From: Plantibacter sp050587525
Lineage (GTDB): Bacteria > Actinomycetota > Actinomycetes > Actinomycetales > Microbacteriaceae
Assembly (NCBI RefSeq): GCF_050587525.1
Contig: NZ_JBOBFT010000009.1
Location: 124,001-188,000 of the forward strand
Reading direction: 5' to 3'
DNA length: 64,000 bases
Below the pieces are notes generated by a model. That model saw only the letters and a program-made list of their open reading frames with translations. It made no database searches and had not been told where the DNA came from. Both the position numbers and the translations under genes were made by a program. Each line of letters opens with the position of its first letter. The stretch's first letter is position 1. This document shows positions 17,870 to 25,734 of this stretch, piece after piece.

Positions 17870-19289
17870 GCGTGGCGTGGCCATGACCTCCGGCCGGATC
17901 ATCGCCGGCATCGTCGGGATCGGTGTCGCCGCCGTGACGATCGCGGCCGCCGGCCGACTCGAGCTGCCGAACCTGACGATCGAACCGCAGAGCGTGCTCG
18001 TGACGCCCGTCGCGGGCGATCAGTCCGTCGTCTGCCCCGGCCCGCTCCTCGCGCTCGCGCAGAACGCGGATGCCGCAACGGCGCTCGGTTCGTTCGGCTC
18101 TGCCGCGGTCGAGTTCGCGGGCGGCGAGACCACCCCGACGACGACCGATCTGGCGGCGCCGGACAACACCTCCGGCACCGGCGACGGCGGTCCACTGCAG
18201 GTCTCCGTGCCCGGTGGCGGTCAGAAGCCCGTGCCATTGAGCGCCGCGCAGTCGCAGTCCGCAGCCCAGGCCGAGATCGCGGGCCTCACGGCAGCGGCCT
18301 GCACCCCCGCGTCCGGCGAGTCGTGGCTCGTCGGCGGGTCGAGCGATGTCGGCCGCACGACGCTCATCCTCCTCAGCAACCCCTCAGCCGTCGACGCGAA
18401 CGTCACGCTCGACGTCTACGGCTCCACCGGTCTGCTCGAGGCGCCTGGCGCGAGCGGCATCGTCGTCCCGCCTGGAACGCAGAAGGTCGTGACGCTCACG
18501 GGCCTCGCGCCCAACGAGGTCACGCCCGTCGTGCACGTCACGAGCCGCGGCGGCCAGATCGTCGCCGCACTGCAGCAGAGCACCGTGCGCGTCCTCACCC
18601 CGGGCGGCGTCGAGACGATGGGACCCACCACGGCCCCGACCACCGCACTCACGATCCCCGGTCTCGTCGTCGGCTCCGCTCCGGCTCCCGTCCCCGGTTC
18701 CGACACGTCCTCGGTCGACGATCGCGCTACGGCGCTCCGCATCCTGGCCCCCGGAACGGACGGGGCCAAGGTGTCGATCACCGCGTACAAGGAGGATGGG
18801 ACCGCGGCACTCGACGCCGTCGACGTGCAGCTGACCCCCGGTGTGCCAGGTGAGGTCGCCCTGCCGAACCTGCCCATCGGCACCTACACGCTGCAGGTGA
18901 CCGCCGACCACCCCGTCGTCGCGGCCGCGCGCAGCAACGTGCGCGCCGACGCAGCGGAGGACTTCGCCTGGTTCACGGCATCGGCGCCGCTGAACGACAC
19001 CTTTGCGTTCTCCGTGCCAGCGGGGCCGGCAGCGGTCCTGCACCTCTTCAACAGCGGGACGAGCGATGCCGAGGTCGAGCTGAAGCCGGACACGGGTGCG
19101 GTGGTCAAGGTCACGGTCAAGGCCGATTCGGCCGGCGTCGTCCCCGTCGCTGCCGGGCAGAGCTACCAGGTGACGACGAAGGCGGGGCTGTACGGCTCGG
19201 TCAGCATGTCGGCGCCGGGCGCACTGGCATCGTTCGCAGTCAACCCGCCGAACCCGCTCGCCGCCGCCATCGAGGTCTTCCCGAAGTAG
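17859..19289 (+). CDS. DUF5719 family secreted/membrane-anchored protein
   Basis: 476 residues from GTG 17859 with GGAGG at 17848-17852, overlapping the glycosyltransferase stop. One N-terminal hydrophobic helix (SGRIIAGIVGIGVAAVTIAA) acts as signal anchor; the rest is extracytoplasmic, Ala/Val/Thr-rich and beta-sheet-like, with repeated modules of about 90 residues (for example TTLILLSNPSAVDANVTLDV, and RATALRILAPGTDGAKVSI). Only two or three cysteines and no enzymatic motif are seen. DUF5719 proteins regularly follow the large GT2 gene in actinobacteria, so a role as partner or scaffold for that envelope-glycan enzyme is likely but unproved. Confidence 0.8.
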   Translation: MPTKRGVAMTSGRIIAGIVGIGVAAVTIAAAGRLELPNLTIEPQSVLVTPVAGDQSVVCPGPLLALAQNADAATALGSFGSAAVEFAGGETTPTTTDLAAPDNTSGTGDGGPLQVSVPGGGQKPVPLSAAQSQSAAQAEIAGLTAAACTPASGESWLVGGSSDVGRTTLILLSNPSAVDANVTLDVYGSTGLLEAPGASGIVVPPGTQKVVTLTGLAPNEVTPVVHVTSRGGQIVAALQQSTVRVLTPGGVETMGPTTAPTTALTIPGLVVGSAPAPVPGSDTSSVDDRATALRILAPGTDGAKVSITAYKEDGTAALDAVDVQLTPGVPGEVALPNLPIGTYTLQVTADHPVVAAARSNVRADAAEDFAWFTASAPLNDTFAFSVPAGPAAVLHLFNSGTSDAEVELKPDTGAVVKVTVKADSAGVVPVAAGQSYQVTTKAGLYGSVSMSAPGALASFAVNPPNPLAAAIEVFPK

Positions 19290-19370
19290 ACGGCGGGGCG
19301 CCTCGATGCGATCGGGGCGCAGTCATCAGGCGCGGGCCCCGCGGCCCGAGGGCGAGCTGGGCCGTGACCC

Positions 19371-19808
19371 TCAGAGGAAGCGGAACCGATCGGGGCCGAG
19401 GTCCCACGGGTCCTTGCCGAGCAGTTCGGCGACGGCGCGGAACACGCAGCTCTCCACCATCATGCGCTGGTGCAGTTCGTCGTTCTGGTGCAGTTTGCTG
19501 AGCCGTTGGATCGGCAGGCGGAACAGGACGATGCTGCGCCTCGCGCGGTCGACACGCCAGCGGTCCACGCCGTCGGTTCCCGTGTTGGCGATCGGCATGG
19601 CCGCGACCTCGAAGATGACGTCGGCGAGTTCGTCCGGCCAGGAGCCTCGCAGGTAGTCCGCGGTCGTCGCGACCGTGAGGTCGAACTGGTCGACGCGGGT
19701 GGTGAGCGGCGGGAGGTCCGGGCCCACGATGATCGATCGCCCGGCTCGACCGTGTCGGGAGCGTCGTCTGGACAGCGCTTCTCGGGTCTCTTCCTCGGCT
19801 CGGGCCAT
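19371..19808 (-). CDS. Zincin-like metallopeptidase family protein (Rv3259 type), active-site motif absent
   Basis: 145 residues. The N-terminus is basic (SRRRSRHGRAGRS); the core has RVDQFDLTVATTADYLRG, WPDELADVIFEVAAMP and IVLFRLPIQRLSK, the pattern of the small actinobacterial metallopeptidase family (PF06262-like). The helix that in active members carries HExxH reads MMVESCVFRAVAELLG: the Glu is kept but both His positions are changed, so zinc-dependent proteolysis is doubtful. From memory, M. tuberculosis Rv3259 also lacks a full HExxH. Encoded opposite to its neighbours between the DUF5719 and DUF3499 genes; this placement is conserved in actinobacteria, but no function is known. Confidence 0.78.
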   Translation of the reverse strand: MARAEEETREALSRRRSRHGRAGRSIIVGPDLPPLTTRVDQFDLTVATTADYLRGSWPDELADVIFEVAAMPIANTGTDGVDRWRVDRARRSIVLFRLPIQRLSKLHQNDELHQRMMVESCVFRAVAELLGKDPWDLGPDRFRFL

Positions 19809-19875
19809 GACTTCATCCTAGTTCTCGCGGCGGGGGAGACGGCTCTCGGTCGGTGCCCGGGGGTACCCTGACCGC

Positions 19876-20097
19876 ATGGTTGACAGGATGTGCTCAAAGG
19901 TCGGGTGTTCTCGTGAACCGGTCGCAACGCTGACGTACGACTACCAGGACTCCTTGGCCGTCCTCGGGCCGCTCAGCCTCGAGAAGACGCCGCACAGCTA
20001 CGATCTGTGCTTCATCCACGCGGAACGCATGAGCGCTCCGAAGGGCTGGCAGGTGGTTCGGCACACCACAGGCGGTGAGGTAGGTTATCGAGCATGA
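19876..20097 (+). CDS. DUF3499 family small protein
   Basis: 73 residues. Pattern CSKVGCSREPVATLTYDY ... AVLGPLSLEKTPHSYDLC, with Cys at 6, 11 and 45 and His at 40 and 48: a likely small zinc-binding knuckle. The family is restricted to actinobacteria and of unknown function. The ATG at 19876 is followed by another at 19888 (MCSKVGC), which fits the family's usual N-terminus equally well. The stop codon overlaps the start of manB (ATGA at 20094-20097), so the two are translationally coupled, suggesting a link to mannose activation or to its regulation. Confidence 0.85.
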   Translation: MVDRMCSKVGCSREPVATLTYDYQDSLAVLGPLSLEKTPHSYDLCFIHAERMSAPKGWQVVRHTTGGEVGYRA

Positions 20098-21533
20098 GTG
20101 CTGACCTCCCACATGGCGCAGAGCGCCTCGGCCAGATCGTCAAGGCATACGATGTGAGAGGGCTCGTCGGCACACAGCTCACCGAGGATCTGGTCGCCGC
20201 TCTCGGCGCGGGATTCGTCGATGAGTTCGGCATCCGCGGCGACCTCGTCGTCGGCCACGACATGCGCGACTCGTCGCCCGGTTTCGCCGCCGCCTTCGCC
20301 CGCGGTGCGCAGGCACGAGGCGCGAACGTCGTCTCCATCGGCCTCTGCTCCACAGACGAGACCTATTTCGCGTCGGGCCACTACAACGCGCCGGCCGCCA
20401 TGTTCACGGCGAGCCACAACCCGGCCACCTACAACGGCATCAAGTTCGCGAAGGCCGGCGCCCAGGGCGTGAGCCTCGATACGGGGCTCGCCGGCATCCG
20501 TGATCGCGCCGCAGCATTCCTCGAGGGAGGGCTCACCGAGGTCGCAGAGCCCGGAACGATCCGTGAACTCGACGTCCTCGCCGCGTACGCAGGCCACCTC
20601 CGCGGGCTCGTCGACCTGTCCGGCATCCGCCCGATCCGCGTCGTCGTCGACGCCGGCAACGGCATGGGCGGGCTCACGGTCCCGGCCGTCCTCGGGACGG
20701 CTGCGGGCCTCGCCGCGCTGCCGATCGAGATCATCCCGATGTACTTCGAGCTCGACGGCTCGTTCCCCAACCACGAGGCGAACCCGCTCGACCCGAAGAA
20801 CCTCGTCGACCTGCAGCGCGCGGTCGTCGAGCACGGCGCAGACCTGGGCCTCGCCTTCGACGGCGACGCGGACCGCTGCTTCGTCGTCGACGAGCGCGGC
20901 GAACCCGTGTCCCCGTCCGCCGTGACGGCCATCGTCGCCCTCCGCGAGATCGCCCGCTGGCGCGAACTCGAGCCGGGCAAGGAGGTCGTGGTCCTCCACA
21001 ACCTCATCACCTCACGCATCGTCCCGGAGACGATCGAAGCGGCCGGCGCCGTCGCCGTGCGCACCAAGGTGGGCCACTCGCTCATCAAGGACGTCATGGC
21101 GGAGACCGGGGCCGTGTTCGGCGGAGAGCACAGCGCGCACTACTACTTCAAGAACTTCTGGGGCGCCGACAACGGGATGCTCGCGGCCATGCACGTGCTC
21201 GCGGAGTTCGGCCACGCCGATGCCCCGCTGTCCGAGCTCGGACGCCGCTTCTCGCCGTACTCGCAGAGCGGTGAGATCAACTCGACCGTGGACGACGTGC
21301 CGAGCGCGTTCTTCCGCATCGTCGAGGCCTTCCAGCAGCGGTCGACGTTCGACGAGCTCGACGGCCTCACTGTCATCGGCACCGTCTCGCAGGACGAACC
21401 GTTCTGGTGGTTCAGCGTGCGGTCCTCCAACACGGAACCGTTGCTCCGCTTGAACGTCGAGGCGGCGGATCGCTCCACGATGGAGCGCATCCGCGACGAG
21501 GCCCTCGCGCTCATCCGCAGCACCGAGGACTGA
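20094..21533 (+). CDS. manB: Phosphomannomutase/phosphoglucomutase
   Basis: 479 residues. Alpha-D-phosphohexomutase with all four domains. S107 in FTASHNPATYNGIKF is the phosphorylated active-site serine; the Mg2+ loop is LAFDGDADRCF, the sugar-binding loop GGEHSAHYYF and the phosphate-binding C-terminal loop RSSNTEPLLRLN. It converts mannose-6-phosphate to mannose-1-phosphate (and glucose-6-phosphate to glucose-1-phosphate), the step between ManA and GDP-mannose synthesis. It is translationally coupled to DUF3499. In many actinobacteria a SIS-domain gene and manA follow directly; here manA lies 10 kb upstream and no SIS gene is present, so the locus has been rearranged. Confidence 0.93.
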   Translation: MSADLPHGAERLGQIVKAYDVRGLVGTQLTEDLVAALGAGFVDEFGIRGDLVVGHDMRDSSPGFAAAFARGAQARGANVVSIGLCSTDETYFASGHYNAPAAMFTASHNPATYNGIKFAKAGAQGVSLDTGLAGIRDRAAAFLEGGLTEVAEPGTIRELDVLAAYAGHLRGLVDLSGIRPIRVVVDAGNGMGGLTVPAVLGTAAGLAALPIEIIPMYFELDGSFPNHEANPLDPKNLVDLQRAVVEHGADLGLAFDGDADRCFVVDERGEPVSPSAVTAIVALREIARWRELEPGKEVVVLHNLITSRIVPETIEAAGAVAVRTKVGHSLIKDVMAETGAVFGGEHSAHYYFKNFWGADNGMLAAMHVLAEFGHADAPLSELGRRFSPYSQSGEINSTVDDVPSAFFRIVEAFQQRSTFDELDGLTVIGTVSQDEPFWWFSVRSSNTEPLLRLNVEAADRSTMERIRDEALALIRSTED

Positions 21534-21629
21534 ACAGGCGGTGCGGGCAGAACGCGGCCTGCACGCGGAACGTGCCGATCGCTCCGTTAGCACGTCCGTC
21601 GTCGCCGACTGTTCTGAGATGATGGAGCA

Positions 21630-23111
21630 ATGAGCTCTTCTGCCGCAACCACCGCCCTGCCGTTCAAGGTCAGGGACCTGTCCCTCGCCGAGGCCGGACG
21701 CCACCAGCTGCGTCTCGCCGAGAACGAGATGCCCGGCCTCATGGCCCTCCGCGAGGAGTTCGCCGACAGCCAGCCGCTCCGCGGCGCCCGCATCGCCGGA
21801 TCCCTGCACATGACCGTGCAGACCGCCGTCCTCATCGAGACGCTCGTCGCCCTCGGCGCACAGGTACGCTGGGCGAGCTGCAACATCTTCTCCACGCAGG
21901 ACGAAGCGGCCGCCGCCATCGCCGTCGGTCCCACGGGAACCGTCGACAGCCCCGCCGGCGCACCCGTCTTCGCCTGGAAAGGCGAGACGCTGGAGGAGTA
22001 CTGGTGGTGCACGCAGCAGATCTTCGACTGGTCTGCAGAGGCCGAAGCCGCCGGCGCCGAGTGGACCGGCCCCAACCTCATCCTCGACGATGGAGGCGAC
22101 GCGACGCTCCTCGTCCACCGCGGCCGTGACGCCGAGCTCGCGGGCGCAGCCCCGGAGAACTCGGACTCCGACAGCCACGAGTACCGCGTCGTCCTCGACG
22201 TCCTGCGCGAGTCCCTCGCGACGAGTCCCGACCGCTGGACGCGCATCGCCGCCGACCTCCTCGGTGTCACCGAGGAGACGACCACTGGCGTCCACCGCCT
22301 GTACGAGCTCTTCCGCGACGGAGAACTGCTCTTCCCGGCCATCAACGTCAACGACTCGGTCACGAAGAGCAAGTTCGACAACAAGTACGGCATCCGCCAC
22401 TCGCTGCCTGACGGCCTCAACCGGGCGACCGACGTCCTCATCGGCGGCAAGATCGTCTTCGTCGCCGGGTACGGCGATGTCGGCAAGGGCGCGGCGGAGG
22501 CGCTGCGCGGTCAGGGCGCTCGTGTCATCGTGTCCGAGGTCGACCCGATCTGCGCGCTCCAGGCCGCGATGGACGGCTTCCAGGTCGCCACGCTCGAGAG
22601 CGTCGCCGACCAGGTCGACATCATCGTCACCTGCACGGGCAACTTCAACGTCGTCACGCTCGACCACATCCTCGCGCTCAAGCACCTCGCGATCGTCTCG
22701 AACGTCGGCCACTTCGACAACGAGATCGACATGGCCTCGCTCGAAGCGCTCGAGGGCGCAGTGAAGGTCGAGATCAAGCCGCAGGTCCACGAGTGGCGCC
22801 TGCCGAACGGCCGCAGCGTGCTCGTGCTGAGCGAGGGTCGTCTGATGAACCTCGGCAACGCGACCGGCCACCCGTCGTTCGTGATGAGCAACTCGTTCAC
22901 GAACCAGGTCCTCGCGCAGATCGAGCTGTACACGCGTACGGCCGAGTACCCCGTCGGCGTCTACGTGCTCCCGAAGCACCTCGACGAGAAGGTCGCGCGC
23001 CTCCACCTCGACGCGCTCGGCGTGAAGCTGACCACGCTCTCGGAGGAGCAGGCCGCCTACATCGGCGTTCCCGTCGAGGGCCCGTTCAAGGTGGACCAGT
23101 ACCGCTACTGA
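21630..23111 (+). CDS. sahH: Adenosylhomocysteinase
   Basis: 493 residues, typical of the bacterial long form. N-terminal SLHMTVQTAVLIETLVALGA and SCNIFSTQDEAAAAIA (substrate site), the Lys/Asp/Asn catalytic cluster around VNDSVTKSKFDNKYG, NAD-binding VAGYGDVGKGAAEALRGQGA, and the C-terminal KVDQYRY that closes over the neighbouring subunit's NAD. Hydrolyses S-adenosylhomocysteine to homocysteine and adenosine, relieving inhibition of methyltransferases. Lies downstream of manB in the same orientation, with about 95 bases between. No S-adenosylhomocysteine riboswitch was recognised in the short leader. A family-A inverted repeat follows the stop codon. Confidence 0.95.
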   Translation: MSSSAATTALPFKVRDLSLAEAGRHQLRLAENEMPGLMALREEFADSQPLRGARIAGSLHMTVQTAVLIETLVALGAQVRWASCNIFSTQDEAAAAIAVGPTGTVDSPAGAPVFAWKGETLEEYWWCTQQIFDWSAEAEAAGAEWTGPNLILDDGGDATLLVHRGRDAELAGAAPENSDSDSHEYRVVLDVLRESLATSPDRWTRIAADLLGVTEETTTGVHRLYELFRDGELLFPAINVNDSVTKSKFDNKYGIRHSLPDGLNRATDVLIGGKIVFVAGYGDVGKGAAEALRGQGARVIVSEVDPICALQAAMDGFQVATLESVADQVDIIVTCTGNFNVVTLDHILALKHLAIVSNVGHFDNEIDMASLEALEGAVKVEIKPQVHEWRLPNGRSVLVLSEGRLMNLGNATGHPSFVMSNSFTNQVLAQIELYTRTAEYPVGVYVLPKHLDEKVARLHLDALGVKLTTLSEEQAAYIGVPVEGPFKVDQYRY

Positions 23112-23170
23112 TCCGCTGCGCCTCAGGCTCTGGGTCGGGCTCGCCCCGCGGCGCGCCCGCTCCTGAGCGC

Positions 23171-23263
23171 ACTGTTCACAACTCAGGACGGCCTCGGCGT
23201 GTCGCCGGGCCGGTGCGGCGTGTCGCGCACGACACGCCGCACCGCTCCTGAGTTGTGAACAGT
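23171..23263. repeat. Long inverted-repeat element, family A (copy 1)
   Basis: Perfect 18-base arms ACTGTTCACAACTCAGGA (23171-23188) and its reverse complement (23246-23263). Inside sits a perfect 15-base palindrome, CGGTGCGGCGTGTCG / reverse complement, with a four-base loop CGCA (23211-23244), plus an extra GGCGTGTCG unit at about 23196. Located between the convergent sahH and RDD genes. Two more copies lie at 52286-52372 and 52981-53069. Confidence 0.85.
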
Positions 23264-23307
23264 CAGGCAGGTGTCGGGGAGCGCGAGAAGGAGCGCGAGA
23301 AGGCGGC

Positions 23308-24162
23308 TCAGCGGTCCGGGAAGCCGTGCGGCTGCCCGCTCAGCACGGGCTGCAGCATCGCCAACCGGCGCTGCTCCAACTGCAGCGCCGTGTACTCGCG
23401 GTTGCGGCGGACGACCGAGACGCCCGCGAGGAACAGCTCCGGCGGCGCGATGGGCAGCGGAGAGACGTAGTGCGAGACCTCGGCGGCCAGTTCGGCGGCC
23501 AGGCGCGCACGTGTCTGCTGGGTGAGCGACGGCGCCTGTTTGAGGAACTGCGTGACCCGACGTCCCAGCGCATCCGGCAGCCGGCCCACATCGGCCGTCG
23601 TCGACCAGGCGGCCAGCTGCGGCGGGATCCCGAAGACGGGCTCCACGACCCTGGGCAGGCGCTCGCGCTGGCTGTAGGTGCCCGCCAGGAGGTCGCCGAG
23701 GCGTTTCGTGCGGCCGTTGAGGAGACCCGTGATCGCCGCAACACCGCCGAAGGTCATGTAGATCTCGAAGTACCCGGTGAGCGCGCGGATGAACGCGTGC
23801 CGGAACCCGGGCGCACCGCCATCGTCCCGGACGATGCGCGCACCGACGACGAGCTTCCCGAGCGAGCGACCACGTGTGGCGATCTCCACGGCCGCCGGCA
23901 GCACCACGAACGCGACGACCGTGAGCGCGAGGACGAGTGCGGTGAAGAGCGCCTGATCCGTCGCGACGTTCGCGAGCGCCCACGAGAACAGCATAAGGAC
24001 GAGGCCGATGAAGACGATCATCGACAGGACGTAGTCGATGATCGCGCCGGTCGCGCGGAGGATGAACGACGTGGGGCGGACGTCGAGGGCCACCGCTTCA
24101 CCGATGACGAGGGCCGAATCATCCTCGATCGGCTCGGGAGCTGGTACCTGGGCGACGGCCAT
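23308..24162 (-). CDS. RDD family membrane protein
   Basis: About 284 residues. The RDD domain starts near residue 27 (RPTSFILRATGAIIDYVLSM, with the Arg and Asp of the family name), followed by two or three transmembrane helices and GRSLGKLVVGARIVRDDG, the second family signature. A ~130-residue hydrophilic C-terminal tail follows, likely cytoplasmic. Function is unknown; RDD proteins are sometimes ion transporters or envelope-linked. ATG at 24162 is chosen, with a possible start at 24171. It is back to back with the SpoIIM-like gene, with only 8-17 bases between the two starts; this pairing is common in actinobacteria. Confidence 0.83.
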   Translation of the reverse strand: MAVAQVPAPEPIEDDSALVIGEAVALDVRPTSFILRATGAIIDYVLSMIVFIGLVLMLFSWALANVATDQALFTALVLALTVVAFVVLPAAVEIATRGRSLGKLVVGARIVRDDGGAPGFRHAFIRALTGYFEIYMTFGGVAAITGLLNGRTKRLGDLLAGTYSQRERLPRVVEPVFGIPPQLAAWSTTADVGRLPDALGRRVTQFLKQAPSLTQQTRARLAAELAAEVSHYVSPLPIAPPELFLAGVSVVRRNREYTALQLEQRRLAMLQPVLSGQPHGFPDR

Positions 24163-24165
24163 GTC

Positions 24166-24178
24166 TATCATCTAATCA
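24166..24178. promoter_or_regulatory. Overlapping divergent -10 regions of the RDD / SpoIIM-like pair (putative)
   Basis: On the plus strand TATCAT (24166-24171) ends eight bases before the ATG at 24180, the spacing expected for a leaderless transcript. On the minus strand TTAGAT (24175-24170) stands seven bases before the ATG at 24162. Each would need -35 contacts inside the opposing coding region. Seen by eye only; no -35 box was assigned. Confidence 0.35.
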
Positions 24179-24179
24179 G

Positions 24180-25175
24180 ATGGATCTCGACGCCTACAGT
24201 GCCGCCCACCGCGAAGAGTGGGACCGACTCGACCGATTGGGTCGCCAGCGGTTCTTCACCGGACCGCAGGCCGACGAGCTCATCGACCGCTACCAATCGG
24301 GTGCGACGCAGCTCTCCGCCATCAAGACGACGGCCGGATCGACGCTCGTCGGCGACCACCTGTCCGTCTCCTTGTCCCGTGCGCGCCTCCGGTTCACGGG
24401 TGCGAGCGCCAACGTGCTCTCACTCGTCCCGCGCTTCTTCGTGCTGTCCCTGCCCGCCGCGCTCTACCGCATCCGCTGGGTGACGGCCGGCGTCGCCCTC
24501 GCGACCGTCGTCATCGCCACGCTGTACGCCGTGTGGATCGCCAGCAACCCGCAGGTGGTGGCGAACCTCGGGACCGATGCGCAGATCCGCCAGTACGTGG
24601 AGCAGGACTTCGTCGCCTACTACTCGAACAACCCCGCCGCGAGCTTCGCCGGGCAGGTGTGGACGAACAACGCCTGGATAGCGGCCCAGTGCGTCGCCTT
24701 CGGGATCACGGGCCTCTGGGTGCCGTACGTGATCCTGCAGAACGCCCAGGGCATCGGCCAGGCGGCCGGGGTGATGTTCGCCTACGGCAAGGGCGACGTC
24801 TTCTTCGAGTACATCCTCCCGCACGGGATGCTCGAGCTCACGGCCGTGTTCGTCGCCGCCGCCGCGGGACTCCGCATCTTCTGGGCGTGGATCGCACCGG
24901 GTTCGAGAACCCGCGGGCAAGCGCTCGCCGAGGACGGCCGGGCGCTCTTCACCGTCGCGATCGGCCTTGTCTTCGTCCTGTTCGTCTCCGGCCTCGTCGA
25001 AGGCTTCGTGACGCCGGCGCCGTGGCCGTGGGCAGTGAAGATGGTCATCGGCGGGGGAGTGCTCGCCGCGTTCCTGCTCTACATGTGCTGGTGGGGCGGC
25101 AAGGTGTACCGAGCGGGGCACACCGGAGACCTCGACGAGTTCGAGGCTGGAGCGCGTCGGATCGTCGCGGGCTGA
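24180..25175 (+). CDS. Stage II sporulation protein M (SpoIIM)-like membrane protein
   Basis: 331 residues. N-terminal soluble domain of about 95 residues (MDLDAYSAAHREEWDRLDRL, then FTGPQADELIDRYQSG), then five to seven membrane segments; ASFAGQVWTNNAWIAAQC and YILPHGMLELTAVFVAAAAG match the SpoIIM/DUF95 family (the conserved LPHG.lE motif). In non-sporulating actinobacteria these proteins are not sporulation factors; they occur with RDD, DUF58 and MoxR genes, as here, and may form a membrane complex with them. The start codon stands about 8 bases from that of the divergent RDD gene, so translation is probably leaderless. Confidence 0.85.
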   Translation: MDLDAYSAAHREEWDRLDRLGRQRFFTGPQADELIDRYQSGATQLSAIKTTAGSTLVGDHLSVSLSRARLRFTGASANVLSLVPRFFVLSLPAALYRIRWVTAGVALATVVIATLYAVWIASNPQVVANLGTDAQIRQYVEQDFVAYYSNNPAASFAGQVWTNNAWIAAQCVAFGITGLWVPYVILQNAQGIGQAAGVMFAYGKGDVFFEYILPHGMLELTAVFVAAAAGLRIFWAWIAPGSRTRGQALAEDGRALFTVAIGLVFVLFVSGLVEGFVTPAPWPWAVKMVIGGGVLAAFLLYMCWWGGKVYRAGHTGDLDEFEAGARRIVAG

Positions 25176-25240
25176 GCCCGGGTCGACGTCGTGCTGTCCG
25201 CCGAGCGGATCGGTGCTGCCTGATCCCGACCGGAGCGGCG

Positions 25241-25642
25241 TTACTCGGCGTCTGTCGCGCGGGCGCGTCGCTCGGCGTTGCGGGCGTTGACGCGCGCGTT
25301 CTCCGCCTGCACCTCCGCGTGCGTCGCGCGCTCCTGGACGAGCCAGGCGGGGAGCGTTTTCAGGAGTTCCTGGATCTGCTCCGTCGTGAGCGCCTCGGTG
25401 ATCTCGGCGCGGGCGAGGCCGGAGACGGAGACGCCGAGCTTGCGGGCGACGACGTCGCGCGGGTGCGGTCCCGTGCGACGCAGTTCGGCCAGCCACTCCG
25501 GCGGCGTCGACTGGAGTTCGAGGAACACCGCACGGGTGATCGGCTCGGTCTGGAAGGACTCGGGAGCCGCCGGCAGGTAGATGCCGAGCTTCTTGGCTGC
25601 GGTCGCCGGCTTCATGATCTGCGTGTTCGTGTTGGAGCTCAT
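25241..25642 (-). CDS. DUF5997 family protein
   Basis: 133 residues. The first half, from MKPATAAKKLGIYLPAAPE through EPITRAVFLELQSTPPEWL, is the DUF5997 signature; GPHPRDVVARKLGVSVSGLA looks like a helix-turn-helix; the C-terminus is Ala/Arg-rich and helical. Unknown function, actinobacteria-specific, possibly DNA-binding. It is regularly encoded divergently from a LysR-substrate-domain protein, as here with about 90 bases between starts, so the two are probably co-regulated from the intergenic promoter region. Confidence 0.82.
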   Translation of the reverse strand: MSSNTNTQIMKPATAAKKLGIYLPAAPESFQTEPITRAVFLELQSTPPEWLAELRRTGPHPRDVVARKLGVSVSGLARAEITEALTTEQIQELLKTLPAWLVQERATHAEVQAENARVNARNAERRARATDAE

Positions 25643-25734
25643 CCGGAAAGCGTACCGCGCCGCGGCGGAGGCGGCCGAACCGACCCATGGTCACTGCAGT
25701 AGTCTGGCAGGGGCGACCAGCGGGAGGACGTGCA

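Noticed and set aside
14198..17911. 1237-codon open frame on the minus strand opposite the large glycosyltransferase
   Set aside because: Same reason: reverse-strand shadow of GC-rich codons, Arg/Glu/Gly-rich, no recognisable family.
21534..21629. S-adenosylhomocysteine riboswitch before sahH
   Set aside because: The leader is under 100 bases and shows no conserved core recognisable by eye.
21012..23006. 664-codon open frame opposite manB and sahH
   Set aside because: Shadow frame spanning two certain genes; no domain.
24180..25175. Evidence for sporulation
   Set aside because: SpoIIM-like proteins are widespread in non-sporulating actinobacteria; no other sporulation gene is present.
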